Positions 51,752 to 60,444 of a stretch of DNA of 64,000 bases are shown here, piece by piece (within the stretch, counting starts at the first letter, position 1; every line of letters starts with the position of its first letter). The notes under the pieces were generated by a model. That model searched no databases. It worked only from the letters and a program-made list of their open reading frames with translations, and had not been told where the DNA came from. This DNA comes from Cohnella thailandensis (GTDB lineage Bacteria; Bacillota; Bacilli; Paenibacillales; Paenibacillaceae). The position numbers were made by a program, and so were the translations under genes. The stretch spans positions 310,001-374,000 of the forward strand of contig NZ_JACJVQ010000017.1 in NCBI RefSeq assembly GCF_014212135.1, written 5' to 3'.

Positions 51752-51922
51752 ATGACGAAGCAGTATGCGATCGACTTGGCCAAGAAACTGTACCGCGACA
51801 ATGAACGTTCTTACTTCGTAGTGAACGATCAATCGCCGGAAGATTACCGCGTCGTCGACAAAGAAGAGAAGAATCGGGACAATCTGAACCGTTACGTGGT
51901 GTTCAGCATCGAAGTAGACTAA
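51752..51922 (+). CDS. Small acidic/basic hypothetical protein (56 aa)
   Basis: ATG after GGGGGAG opens a 56-residue frame: MTKQYAIDLAKKLYRDNE, SYFVVNDQSPEDYRVVDK and NRYVVFSIEVD at the end. Even mix of charged residues, no membrane segment; looks like a compact alpha/beta soluble protein. It is a single-gene unit convergent with dat. Family not recognised. Confidence 0.65.
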   Translation: MTKQYAIDLAKKLYRDNERSYFVVNDQSPEDYRVVDKEEKNRDNLNRYVVFSIEVD

Positions 51923-51942
51923 AACCGAGACAACGAAGAGAA

Positions 51943-51990
51943 AATCCCCCTGACGGTTCGGCTCGATGAGCCATATCCGACAGGGGGATT
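51943..51990. terminator. Shared terminator between the 56-aa gene and dat
   Basis: AATCCCCCTG pairs with CAGGGGGATT; on the minus strand TTTT follows (dat terminator), on the plus strand TCGTG follows so it is weaker there. Confidence 0.8.
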
Positions 51991-51996
51991 CGTGCG

Positions 51997-52836
51997 TTAT
52001 TGACCGATAGAGGCTGCGAAGTCTCTTTGGAGCCTTCGGGTGACGGGGCCGGCGGAGCCGCTGCCGATCGTCCGGCCGTCTACGGAAACGACGGGGGTGA
52101 TCTCCACCGTCGTGCCCGTAATGAACGCTTCGTCCGCTTCACGCAGTTCTTCCACCGTAAACGGTCGCTCCTCGACGGACAGCTCGGCGGCCCGCGCGAG
52201 GCGGAGCACGACGGCGCGAGTGACGCCGTGAAGGATGAGATTATCGGCCGGATGGGTGACGATAATGCCGTCCTTGACGATCATGACGTTCGAGGCGCTG
52301 CATTCCGTCACCGATCCGCTGCGATGCAGAATGGCCTCCTCCGCTCCGGCGTCGAGCGCTTGTTGCTTGGCCAGAACGTTGCCGAGCAAATTCAGCGTCT
52401 TGTAATCGCAGCGGAGCCAACGGATATCTTCCACGGTGGCGGCACGGATGCCGGCTTCCATGGCGGCCAAAGGCCGTTCGAGCGGCTTCGTATAGGCGTG
52501 AAGGAACGGTCTGGCGGGCGCGGGGAAGGGTTGGGCCCTGGGAGCCGAGCCTCGAGTGATCTGCAGGTAGACGGTTCCTTCGCTTAAGGAATTGAGCGCG
52601 ATAAGTTCCTTCAGCTTGGCGTGCAGTTCCTCGATGCCGTAGGGAAGCGGGATGCGAATACCTTCCGACGTTCTCGTAAGTCTAGCGAAATGAGCTTCGG
52701 GCTCGTACAATTTGCCATTGTAGACACGAAACACCTCGTAAAAACCATCTCCGAAGTAATAGCCCCGATCGTCGGGCGAGATCCTGACTTCCTCCTTGGG
52801 GAGGAACCGTTCGTCTTGTAAATAATAAGAACTCAT
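51997..52836 (-). CDS. dat: D-amino-acid transaminase
   Basis: The 279-residue fold-type IV PLP aminotransferase shows SPDDRGYYFGDGFYEVFRVYNGKL at the N-terminus, RCDYKTLNLLGNVLAKQQALDAGAEEAILHR with the PLP Lys (YKTLN), and EADEAFITGTTVEITPV near the end, the DAT signature. It makes D-Glu from D-Ala and 2-oxoglutarate for peptidoglycan, or supplies D-amino acids. AAAGGAG precedes the ATG. A branched-chain aminotransferase is unlikely given length and motifs. Confidence 0.92.
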   Translation of the reverse strand: MSSYYLQDERFLPKEEVRISPDDRGYYFGDGFYEVFRVYNGKLYEPEAHFARLTRTSEGIRIPLPYGIEELHAKLKELIALNSLSEGTVYLQITRGSAPRAQPFPAPARPFLHAYTKPLERPLAAMEAGIRAATVEDIRWLRCDYKTLNLLGNVLAKQQALDAGAEEAILHRSGSVTECSASNVMIVKDGIIVTHPADNLILHGVTRAVVLRLARAAELSVEERPFTVEELREADEAFITGTTVEITPVVSVDGRTIGSGSAGPVTRRLQRDFAASIGQ

Positions 52837-52905
52837 TCGAATGATCTCCTTTGTCGGGTTAATAGCTTCTACCTCCTCATCTTAAAACACGAATAGGGAC
52901 AAATC

Positions 52906-52941
52906 AAAAAATAACGCTGCCGATTTTTTAGCGGCAGCGTT
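52906..52941 (-). terminator. Terminator of the epimerase gene
   Basis: On the minus strand AACGCTGCCG-ctaaaaaat-CGGCAGCGTT is followed by ATTTTTTG. So the epimerase gene does not read into dat. Confidence 0.9.
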
Positions 52942-52992
52942 CGGTTATGGGTATGGTTATGGCCTATCGTATGGCGATTCCGCTATATGCTT

Positions 52993-54117
52993 CTATAAGC
53001 TTTGCTCGTAAACGCGTTCCAAGCGTCCCTCGTCGACGGTGACGCCCAGTCCATAGCCTTCCGGTACTTGCACGGAACCGTTGGCGAGGATAAGGCCCGA
53101 AGCGGGATCGTCCTCGGGCTTTACCCGTTGGAACCCCCATACCTCGAAGTGGCTGGCTTTCGAAGCGGCGGCGATCTGCACGAGGGCGGAGGTCGCGAGC
53201 CGTCCTTCGTCCATCTGCCCCAGCATGTACGGAAGGTGGTATGCTTCCGCCACGGCCGTCATTTTGAGCAGATTGGCGACGGAACCGGCTTTGACCAGCT
53301 TGAGGTGGACGGCGTCTGCCGCGCCTTCGGCCGCGATTCGGGCCACGTCGGCGGTCGTCCGGCAGCTCTCGTCGGCTACGATTGTCGGAGCCGTCATCCC
53401 TTTGACGTGCTTCATTCCCGCGAAGTCGTCGGCATGTACCGGCTGTTCGGCCCATTCGACTCCGAGCGCTTCGAATTCCCGAAGGCGGATAATCGCCTGT
53501 TTAGCCGTCCAGCCTTGGTTTGCGTCGACGCCAAGCAGTACGCTTCCGGTCAAGCCGGCGCGGTCGATGGCGGAACGGGCGCGGCGAACGCGCTCCAGGT
53601 CGCCTTCGCGGTCCGGTCCGACGCGGAGCTTAATCGTGCGGAAGCCGGATTCCAGGTAACGGCGAGCTTCGTCTTCGGCACCGTCGGCCGTTCCGAACGC
53701 GATCGTCGCGTCGCTGGGAAGTTCGGAGCGTAACCGTCCGCCCAGCAGCTCGGCTGCCGATACGCGCAGGGCGCGTCCCGCCAGATCGAGGAGGGCGATA
53801 TCCACGGCTGCCCTTGCCGCGCTATTGCCCGTAATCAGCCGGTCGAGCGCAGCGTTGATCGCGTTGCGGTTAAGCGCCGGCATGCCGAGCAGAGCGGGCG
53901 CGAACGTATGTCGCAAGATCGCGACAATGCGTTCCGGCGTGTCTCCCGTTACGTATTCGCAGTTGCCCCGCACCTCGCTCCATCCGCTGATCCCGTTATC
54001 CGCCGTCAGCTTTAGATAAACTTCCTTAAGATGGGTCACCGTTCCGGACGAGGAATGGGTGAAGGGCGGAGAAAGCGGAAGATCCTTGCGGAAAATTTCG
54101 ATTTTCGATAGACGCAT
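52993..54117 (-). CDS. Enolase-superfamily dipeptide epimerase (L-Ala-D/L-Glu epimerase-like)
   Basis: The 374-residue protein is a mandelate-racemase-type enolase with the muconate-cycloisomerase subgroup motifs: KLRVGPDREGD (KxK variant with Lys/Arg), VDANQGW (Asp metal ligand), EQPVHADD and VADESCRTTAD (second ligands) and VHLKLVKAGSV with a second catalytic Lys. The group includes YkfB/YcjG epimerases of murein-derived Ala-Glu and other dipeptides; exact dipeptide cannot be predicted. AGAGGA precedes the ATG. It is transcribed divergently from the GntR-regulated operon with a palindrome at its own upstream side, suggesting shared control. Confidence 0.82.
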   Translation of the reverse strand: MRLSKIEIFRKDLPLSPPFTHSSSGTVTHLKEVYLKLTADNGISGWSEVRGNCEYVTGDTPERIVAILRHTFAPALLGMPALNRNAINAALDRLITGNSAARAAVDIALLDLAGRALRVSAAELLGGRLRSELPSDATIAFGTADGAEDEARRYLESGFRTIKLRVGPDREGDLERVRRARSAIDRAGLTGSVLLGVDANQGWTAKQAIIRLREFEALGVEWAEQPVHADDFAGMKHVKGMTAPTIVADESCRTTADVARIAAEGAADAVHLKLVKAGSVANLLKMTAVAEAYHLPYMLGQMDEGRLATSALVQIAAASKASHFEVWGFQRVKPEDDPASGLILANGSVQVPEGYGLGVTVDEGRLERVYEQSL

Positions 54118-54198
54118 AGAAGAGTCCTCTTTTCTTGTTTATGTCACAAAACATTACGCAACTTCGAGAGGAGAGACATGGAATTCGTGATATTTGAT

Positions 54199-54210
54199 AT
54201 TTGATCAAAT
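54199..54210. promoter_or_regulatory. GntR operator candidate 1
   Basis: Perfect 12-bp palindrome ATTTGATCAAAT, preceded by TGAT (TGATATTTGATCAAATCT in full). It lies 82 bases upstream of the divergent epimerase gene. The same palindrome with the same flanks occurs again at 54380, a striking coincidence unless both are bound by one regulator. Confidence 0.75.
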
Positions 54211-54319
54211 CTATTAGCCATTATAAAAGCAGAAAAAGAAAGATTGCAACAGATAAAGTGACATATAACGGGGGATTTAGCCAAAAAGACAAAAAATAAA
54301 TCATTTTATGATAACTATA

Positions 54320-54349
54320 TTGACACGAATATAGAAATGACTCTACAAT
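54320..54349 (+). promoter_or_regulatory. Promoter of gntR and the catabolic operon
   Basis: TTGACA (54320-54325), 18-base spacer, TACAAT (54344-54349). The start would be near 54356, and the second palindrome lies just downstream, where bound protein would block transcription. Confidence 0.75.
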
Positions 54350-54379
54350 GTGAGACATCCTCACAAGGTGATCAATGAT

Positions 54380-54391
54380 ATTTGATCAAAT
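54380..54391. promoter_or_regulatory. GntR operator candidate 2
   Basis: The second ATTTGATCAAAT, with flanks TGAT and CT identical to copy 1, about 25 bases downstream of the expected transcription start of gntR. Confidence 0.75.
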
Positions 54392-54434
54392 CTTGCAGCC
54401 GGATAGGAGACAACCATCAAGGAGGGTCGAGAAA

Positions 54435-55106
54435 GTGAGCAAGATACCCGTCATCGTAACCGCGGCCGAGCACGTTCACGCCGTTCTGAAGCAATGGGTA
54501 CTGAACGGCGAGCTGGCTCCGGGAGAGAAGATCGACCAGGATGCGGTCGCCGCGAAGCTCGGCGTCAGCAAGATGCCCGTCCGCAGCGCGCTGGACAAGC
54601 TCGCCGCGCAGGATCTGGTCGTCCTGCATTCTCATCGCGGCGTGACCGTCAAGCCGTTGTCGGAGGATCATCTGGACGACATCTACCTCGTCCGCTGCAA
54701 CCTGGAAGGGCTGGCGGTGAAGCTGGCGACCGAGCGATTGAATTCCGATTACCTCGCGATGCTGCGGGAGATGCTTCGCGAGCAGGACGCGCTGGCGCAT
54801 CAGCCGAACGCGGATACCGATCGGATTCTGGCGACGAACCGCGAGTTCCACATGTTTATTTACCGTCTCGCGGAAAGGCCGGTGCTGCTCGGGACGATCG
54901 AGCGGCTGTGGGAGCAAAGCGAACGCTATCGCCGAATCCTGCTCGTGCAGCCCGGCATGGTCGACGGATCGCTCAACGAGCACCGTCAACTGGTGGAGCT
55001 CATGGAGAGAGGGGAAGCCGAAGAGGCCAGCCGGTTCTTGATGGAGCATAACCGGAAAACCCAAAGGGTCGTTCTTGAAGTCATGCGTGGTCAAACCAAC
55101 AACTGA
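54435..55106 (+). CDS. GntR family regulator (FadR/FCD subfamily)
   Basis: A 223-residue regulator with winged helix (residues about 8-75: LNGELAPGEKIDQDAVAAKL, GVSKMPVRSALDKLAAQDLV) and an FCD effector domain (NREFHMFIYRLAERPVLLGTIERLW, SLNEHRQLVELMERGEAEEA) with the metal-binding histidines. GTG at 54435 follows AAGGAGG; the earlier ATG at 54375 overlaps the operator and promoter leader. It likely represses its own operon and the divergent epimerase gene until a catabolic intermediate binds. Confidence 0.9.
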   Translation: MSKIPVIVTAAEHVHAVLKQWVLNGELAPGEKIDQDAVAAKLGVSKMPVRSALDKLAAQDLVVLHSHRGVTVKPLSEDHLDDIYLVRCNLEGLAVKLATERLNSDYLAMLREMLREQDALAHQPNADTDRILATNREFHMFIYRLAERPVLLGTIERLWEQSERYRRILLVQPGMVDGSLNEHRQLVELMERGEAEEASRFLMEHNRKTQRVVLEVMRGQTNN

Positions 55107-55121
55107 GGGGGATTCATCATC

Positions 55122-56018
55122 ATGAAGAAGAACAAACGTGCACTTATCGGAATGGCAACGGCGGCGGCGATCCTGCTGCTGAGCGCCTGCGGTTCGAACA
55201 ACAACAATAACGCCGGCAGCGGCGCAGTCGCTTCGCCTTCGGCGAGCGCGCCGGCTTCCCAAGCGGCGGCGGTCGCGCCTCCGGCGAATCTCGTCACCTC
55301 CGGCGTGCTGACTTACGGAACGGCGGCGACGTTCCCTCCTTACGAATACATGAAGGACGAGAAGTACACCGGCTTCGACATCGAGCTTGGCGAAGCGATC
55401 GCCGCGCAGATGGGGCTTCAAGTGAAGATCGAAGCGATGAACTTCGAAGGCCTGATTCCCGCGCTTCAAGGCAAGCGCATCGATATTATCAACTCGGCGA
55501 TGTACATCAAGCCGGAGCGGGAAGAACAAGTCGACTTCGTTCCTTACATGCACATCGGACGCTCGATCGTCGTCAAAGCGGGCAATGCGAAGAACATTCA
55601 CTCCATCGACGACCTGTCCGGGAAGACCGTCGCGGTGACGAGAGGAGCGGTCGAAGAGATTTACGCGAACGAGCAGAACGAACTTTTCAAGAGCCAGAAC
55701 AAAGACCTGATCAAGATTCTTGCGCTGCCGACCGCCAACGACGCGGTGCTCGCGACGCAGCAAGGCCGGGCCGACGCCGTTCTGCACTCCACTCCGGGGG
55801 CGGCGTACCTGCTGGAGGAAATGCCGGGCGAGTTCGAGATCGTGAATTCGATCAACTCCGACACGCAGATCGGAATCGCGATCCAGAAGGGCGACGTCAA
55901 CGCCGAGTTGAAGGCAGCCATCGAAGAGGCGCTGAACAACCTCGTGGCCGACGGCACTTACGATAAGTTGATGGAGAAATACAACCTTCCTGCAGAGATG
56001 AGTTTATTCAACGAGTGA
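55122..56018 (+). CDS. Amino-acid-type ABC transporter substrate-binding lipoprotein (family 3)
   Basis: The 298-residue protein has a lipobox (LLLSAC), an Asn run, an Ala/Ser/Pro linker and a SBP_bac_3 domain: YGTAATFPPYEYMKDEKYTGFDIELGEAI and DIINSAMYIKPEREEQVDFV. It feeds the following permease and ATPase. The family binds polar amino acids, opines, ectoine and related compounds. GAGGGGG precedes the ATG; 16 bases separate it from gntR. Confidence 0.88.
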   Translation: MKKNKRALIGMATAAAILLLSACGSNNNNNAGSGAVASPSASAPASQAAAVAPPANLVTSGVLTYGTAATFPPYEYMKDEKYTGFDIELGEAIAAQMGLQVKIEAMNFEGLIPALQGKRIDIINSAMYIKPEREEQVDFVPYMHIGRSIVVKAGNAKNIHSIDDLSGKTVAVTRGAVEEIYANEQNELFKSQNKDLIKILALPTANDAVLATQQGRADAVLHSTPGAAYLLEEMPGEFEIVNSINSDTQIGIAIQKGDVNAELKAAIEEALNNLVADGTYDKLMEKYNLPAEMSLFNE

Positions 56019-56107
56019 TCGGCACCCCAGATTAGCGCGGCCGCCGGTTCGTCAATGGGCGCGGAAGCGTCGGACGAGCCCGGCGGAATCGGCGAAGGAG
56101 GTTTATT

Positions 56108-56842
56108 ATGAGCGGTTTTCAAGAGTTGATCACCAACGTCGGACACTATCTCGCCTCCCATTCTTTCCTGGTCGGAGCTCTCAATACGATCAAGCTGACG
56201 TTGGCGGCGCAGGCCGTCGCCGTCGTGCTCGGATTTGTCGTCGCTCTGGCCAAGATGTCGCGCTGGAAGGCGCTGAGCGGTTTGGCGAGCTCTTATATCT
56301 GGGTATTCCGGGGCATTCCCGTTCTCGTGCAGCTGATCTTCGTGTTTAACGCCCTTCCCCAATTCGGCATCAAGCTGACGGGCTTCCAGTCTGCATTGGT
56401 TGCCTTGGCCTTGAACGAAGCGGCCTACATGGCGGAGATCGTCCGCTCGGGCCTCGCTTCCGTCGGCAAAGGACAGCATCGCGCCGGACGGGCGCTCGGG
56501 ATGAACAGCTGGCAGCGAATGCGCCACATCGTGCTGCCGCAGGCGTTCCGGGTCATCCTTCCCCCGACGGCCAACCAATTCATCGGGATGCTCAAGACGT
56601 CCGCCATGGCTTCCGTCGTCGGCTACACCGATCTGCTCATGACGGCTCAGCAGACGGCAAGCGCCAACTTCAACTACGTAGACACGCTGGTCGCCGCCGT
56701 TATCTACTACCTGGCGTTCACGGCGATCTTCACCCTTTTGCAAACCTATCTGGAGAGGAAACTGGACATCAGCCGCAAAGCAAAGCGTTCGCCAATCCGT
56801 CTTTGGAAGCGGCGCAGCCGAGAAACCCACAACGCCGCCTGA
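56108..56842 (+). CDS. Amino-acid-type ABC transporter permease
   Basis: The 244-residue HisM/GlnP-type permease has about five membrane helices and the family loop AGRALGMNSWQRMRHIVLPQA. IWVFRGIPVLVQLIF is the HEAT-type segment after helix 2. A single permease gene implies a homodimer. AAGGAGG precedes the ATG, 90 bases after the binding-protein gene. Confidence 0.9.
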   Translation: MSGFQELITNVGHYLASHSFLVGALNTIKLTLAAQAVAVVLGFVVALAKMSRWKALSGLASSYIWVFRGIPVLVQLIFVFNALPQFGIKLTGFQSALVALALNEAAYMAEIVRSGLASVGKGQHRAGRALGMNSWQRMRHIVLPQAFRVILPPTANQFIGMLKTSAMASVVGYTDLLMTAQQTASANFNYVDTLVAAVIYYLAFTAIFTLLQTYLERKLDISRKAKRSPIRLWKRRSRETHNAA

Positions 56843-56863
56843 GGGCGAAGGAGCTGACAACGA

Positions 56864-57580
56864 ATGCTGCGAGTCGAACAAGTATCCAAATCGTATCATG
56901 GCGAAAAGATTTTGAAGGACGTGTCGCTGGAGATCCGGGAAGGAGAACGGGTCGTCATCATCGGGCCGTCGGGCTCTGGCAAGTCGACGCTGCTGCGCTG
57001 CATGGCGGGTCTTGAGACGATCGAAGGGGGGCACATCCTCTTCGAGGATCACGACATCTACGAATCGAAGCAAGCCCGCTCCGAGATCGGGATGGTGTTC
57101 CAGTCGTTCGATCTTTTCCAACACTTGAGCGCGATCGACAACATCATGCTGGCTCCGAAAGTCGTTCGACGCGTAAGCGACCAGGAGGCGAGGGCCAAAG
57201 CCGTCTCTTTGCTCGATCGGGTCCGGCTGCGTGAACGCGCCAACCATTACCCCGAGCAGCTGTCCGGCGGCCAGCAGCAGCGGATCGCGATCGCCCGGGC
57301 GCTGGCGATGAATCCGAAGCTCATGCTGTTCGACGAGCCGACCTCGGCGCTTGATCCGGAGATGACGGGCGAGGTGCTGGACGTTATCGTCGATTTGGTT
57401 CAGGACGGAATGACCGTCGTCATCGTAACGCACGAGATGGAATTCGCCCGCCGGGTCGGCGACCGCATCATCTTCATGGATCAAGGCAAGGTCGTCGAGG
57501 ACCTGCCGTCTTCCCAACTCTCGGAAGCGGCCAAGCACCCGAGGCTTAAGCAATTCTTGAATCAAATCACCCATTATTAA
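56864..57580 (+). CDS. Amino-acid-type ABC transporter ATP-binding protein
   Basis: A 238-residue GlnQ-like ATPase: Walker A GPSGSGKSTLLRCMAG, signature LSGGQQQRIAIARALA, Walker B LMLFDEPTSALDPEM, switch His in VIVTHEMEFARRV. It completes the importer with the two previous genes. Confidence 0.93.
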   Translation: MLRVEQVSKSYHGEKILKDVSLEIREGERVVIIGPSGSGKSTLLRCMAGLETIEGGHILFEDHDIYESKQARSEIGMVFQSFDLFQHLSAIDNIMLAPKVVRRVSDQEARAKAVSLLDRVRLRERANHYPEQLSGGQQQRIAIARALAMNPKLMLFDEPTSALDPEMTGEVLDVIVDLVQDGMTVVIVTHEMEFARRVGDRIIFMDQGKVVEDLPSSQLSEAAKHPRLKQFLNQITHY

Positions 57581-57645
57581 GGCAAGTTCGCCGATCGCGA
57601 GAGCTTCCGGCAGCCAACATTCCACCGAAGCGGAGGCGAAGAACC

Positions 57646-58455
57646 GTGCGCAAGACCAACCTGGCGCTCGTGCAGTTCGCGAGCGATCCGATGAACATCG
57701 AGGGCAACGCGGACAGGGCGATCGCCTTCATCGAAGAAGCGGGCGGGCAAGGAGCCGATCTCGTCGTGTTCCCCGAGCTGTTCCTTACCGGCTACGATAC
57801 GGACCTCATCGGAGAGAAGTATGCAGAGCTGGCGCAGAGCGCGGAGGGGGCAATCGTCCGCTCTTTGCGGGAAGCCGCCAGGCGGGCGAGGGTCAACGTC
57901 GTGGCGCCAATGCCCTTGAAGCTGAAGGGCGGGGCGGGCGTCGGCAACGGCGCGGTCATCCTCGCGCGGGACGGCTCCGTGGCGGGGACTTTCAACAAAG
58001 TCCATCTCTGGGAGGACGAGCGCAAGCACTTCGTGCCGGGGAACGGATTCGCCGCGATCGCTCTGGACTTCGGCAAGCTGGGCGTGCAAATCTGCTACGA
58101 CGCCGGCTTCCCGGAATCGTCTCGCACGCTGGCGCTTCAAGGCGCCGAGCTGCTCGTCGTTCCCTCCGCTTTCTCTTTGCCGGACAAGCATCGCTGGGAC
58201 CTCTATTTTCCCGCGAGAGCTCTCGAGAATACGTGCTTCGTCGCGGCGGTCAACGGCGTCGGCGGGCAAGGGGCGTTCGAGCTGTACGGCAACAACAAGG
58301 TCGCGGGTCCGCGAGGCGAGCTGCTTCTCGACGGCGTCATGCACGAGGAAGCGATGCAGCTCGTCGAGATCGATCTGGAAGAAAACCATAACGCAGCCAA
58401 GTCGATCCCTTATTTAAGGGACATCCGAATAGACGCCTATGCCTATCGGGCTTGA
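57646..58455 (+). CDS. Carbon-nitrogen hydrolase (nitrilase superfamily amidase)
   Basis: The 269-residue protein has the Glu-Lys-Cys triad: FPELFLTGYD (Glu), GTFNKVHLWEDERKHFVPG (Lys) and LGVQICYDAGFPE (Cys). It belongs to the amidase branches (omega-amidase, N-carbamoyl-putrescine-type, predicted aliphatic amidases) rather than true nitrilases. The GTG at 57646 has GGAGG ten bases upstream. In this operon it may remove an amide or carbamoyl group from the imported compound. Confidence 0.85.
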   Translation: MRKTNLALVQFASDPMNIEGNADRAIAFIEEAGGQGADLVVFPELFLTGYDTDLIGEKYAELAQSAEGAIVRSLREAARRARVNVVAPMPLKLKGGAGVGNGAVILARDGSVAGTFNKVHLWEDERKHFVPGNGFAAIALDFGKLGVQICYDAGFPESSRTLALQGAELLVVPSAFSLPDKHRWDLYFPARALENTCFVAAVNGVGGQGAFELYGNNKVAGPRGELLLDGVMHEEAMQLVEIDLEENHNAAKSIPYLRDIRIDAYAYRA

Positions 58456-58483
58456 AATTCAATCCAGGAAAGAGGGACTTAAC

Positions 58484-59656
58484 ATGCAGACAACGTTGGT
58501 ATTTTCACGGGATGAGTTTCGGAGCCGCCTTGAGCGGCTTCAAGCCGAGCTGGCCAAGCAGGATCTGAGCGGGATGCTCATCCACACGCCGGAGAACATT
58601 TTCTACCTGACCGGTTATCAAAGCCCCGGCTACTATATGTACCAATGCCTCGTCGTCCCTGCTTCCGGCAACCCGGTGCTCGTGCTGCGCCGCGGCGAGC
58701 TGTCCAACGTGGAGACGTACAGCTGGCTGCCGAGCGATCAGGTCCGCACGTACGACGACACGAACGATCCGGTCGCGCTGACGGCCGACACGGTGCGGGA
58801 GGTGGGGATCGCCGCGAGCGGCCTGGGCTTGGAGACGGGCTCGTGGTTCCTTCCGGTCCGCCATTACAAGAAGCTGGAGGTCATGCTCGGCGACTATCGG
58901 CTGACCGACGCTCAAGGAACGGTCGAGAGCCTGCGGGTCGTGAAGTCCGCGGCGGAGATCGGCTACATTCGCGAGGCGTGCGCCGTCGCCGACAAGTCGA
59001 TGCAAGCGGGACTCGACGCTATCCGGGCGGGAGTGAACGAAGACGAGGCGGCCGCCGCGATGTTCTCGGCGATGATTCTCGCCGGCGGGGAGTACCTCGG
59101 CATGGAGCCGTTCATCTCCTCCGGCTACCGATCGGGCAACATGCACTCCGCCTGGGGGCACAAAGTAATCGGCGAAGGCGAGACTCTGCTTCTGGAAGTG
59201 GCGGGCTCGCGCAACCGGTACCACGGCGCTCTGATGCGCGCCGCGTATACGGGAACTCCGACCGACGAGATCAAGCGCGCGACGGAGGTGTGCATCGCTT
59301 CGCTGAACGCGGCCTTGGACGCGATCAAGCCGGGCGTCACGGCCGGAGAGGTGGACGAGGCGTGCCGCGGCACGATCGAGCGAGCCGGCATGTACGAGCA
59401 GTTCCGCAAGCGCACGGGCTACTCGATCGGCGCCGCATTCGCTCCGGACTGGGGCGAAGGGCACATCATGAGCCTGCAGCGCGACGATGAGCGCGTGCTG
59501 CTGCCGGGCATGGTGTTCCACATCCCGCCGGCGCTGCGCGTGCCGAACCGCTACGGAGTCGGCTTCAGCGAGACGATTCTGGTCACCGAGACGGGCTGCG
59601 AAGTGCTGACGACGCTGCCACGGGAACTGACGATCGCGAAGGGGGTAACGGCATGA
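58484..59656 (+). CDS. M24-fold enzyme without metal ligands (creatinase/ectoine-hydrolase-like)
   Basis: A 390-residue pita-bread protein with N-terminal creatinase_N domain (residues about 1-145) and a M24 domain. The expected metal ligands are mostly lost: Asp in the D..G strand and in the following YhxD motif (LLLEVAGSRNRYHGALMRAA), His of GHGIG is Tyr (TGYSIGAAFAPDWGEGH), the first Glu is Pro (GMVFHIPP); only the final Glu (FSETILVT) stays. This is the pattern of metal-free creatinase and of the ectoine hydrolase DoeA/EutD, rather than aminopeptidase P. It should hydrolyse an amidine or cyclic C-N bond. AGAGGG precedes the ATG; an earlier in-frame ATG at 58439 overlaps the amidase gene. 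Confidence 0.83.
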   Translation: MQTTLVFSRDEFRSRLERLQAELAKQDLSGMLIHTPENIFYLTGYQSPGYYMYQCLVVPASGNPVLVLRRGELSNVETYSWLPSDQVRTYDDTNDPVALTADTVREVGIAASGLGLETGSWFLPVRHYKKLEVMLGDYRLTDAQGTVESLRVVKSAAEIGYIREACAVADKSMQAGLDAIRAGVNEDEAAAAMFSAMILAGGEYLGMEPFISSGYRSGNMHSAWGHKVIGEGETLLLEVAGSRNRYHGALMRAAYTGTPTDEIKRATEVCIASLNAALDAIKPGVTAGEVDEACRGTIERAGMYEQFRKRTGYSIGAAFAPDWGEGHIMSLQRDDERVLLPGMVFHIPPALRVPNRYGVGFSETILVTETGCEVLTTLPRELTIAKGVTA

Positions 59657-60444
59657 GCGGAGTTTTCGATTTCGCGGGGAAGACGGCGCTGGTCGCCGCG
59701 GCGAGCAAAGGCTTGGGACGGGCGGTCGCGCTGGAGCTGGCGAAGGGCGGCGCGAACGTTGCGATATTCAGCAGGGATGCGGAAGCGGCTAGGGCCGCGG
59801 CCGAGGAAATTGCCGGCGAGACGGGGGCCAAGGTGCTCGGCTTGGGGGCGGACGTCACTTCCGCCGAGGATTTGAAGCGCTGCGTCGAACGGGCGGTCGC
59901 CGAGTTCGGCGGGCTGCAGATCGTCGTGACGAATGCCGGAGGTCCTCCGGCGGGCACGTTCGAGACGTTGAGCGAGGCGGATTGGCAGTTCGCCTTCGAG
60001 CTGAACCTGATGAGCATCGTGAGGCTCGCGGGTTACGCCCTGCCGCACTTGAAGGAGCGGGGAGGCGTCATCATCAACCTCGCCTCATCATCGGTAAAGC
60101 AGCCGATCCCGGGCCTCACGCTCTCCAACGTCATGAGGACGGGCGTCGCTGGGCTGAGCAAGACGCTGGCGGAGGAACTGGCCGGGTACGGCATTCGCGT
60201 GAATACCGTCGCTCCGGGCCGGATCGATACCGATCGCGTCCGTTCCCTCGACCGGATGAGAGCGGAGAAAGCCGGCGTCACGACCGAAGAATACAAATCG
60301 AAGACGGAAGCGGTCATTCCGCTCGGGCGCTACGGCCGTCCCGACGAGCTCGGCCAAGCGGTCGCGTTCCTCTGCTCCGAGGGAGCCAGCTATGTGACGG
60401 GACAGACGCTTCTCGTCGACGGGGGAATGGTGAAGTCGCTATGA
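59653..60444 (+). CDS. Short-chain dehydrogenase/reductase family protein with altered catalytic residues
   Basis: The 263-residue Rossmann protein has a variant nucleotide-binding loop (ALVAAASKGLGRAVA) and NAGGPPAG. The catalytic Ser is present (LASSSVKQP), but where Tyr-x-x-x-Lys should follow the sequence reads LSNVMRTGVAGLSK: Tyr is Ser and Lys is Arg. This subgroup is known among SDR-like proteins, but the mechanism is uncertain. C-terminal GRYGRPDELGQAVAFLCSEGASYVTGQTLLVDGG is normal. Overlaps both neighbours by four bases (ATGA). Confidence 0.85.
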   Translation: MSGVFDFAGKTALVAAASKGLGRAVALELAKGGANVAIFSRDAEAARAAAEEIAGETGAKVLGLGADVTSAEDLKRCVERAVAEFGGLQIVVTNAGGPPAGTFETLSEADWQFAFELNLMSIVRLAGYALPHLKERGGVIINLASSSVKQPIPGLTLSNVMRTGVAGLSKTLAEELAGYGIRVNTVAPGRIDTDRVRSLDRMRAEKAGVTTEEYKSKTEAVIPLGRYGRPDELGQAVAFLCSEGASYVTGQTLLVDGGMVKSL

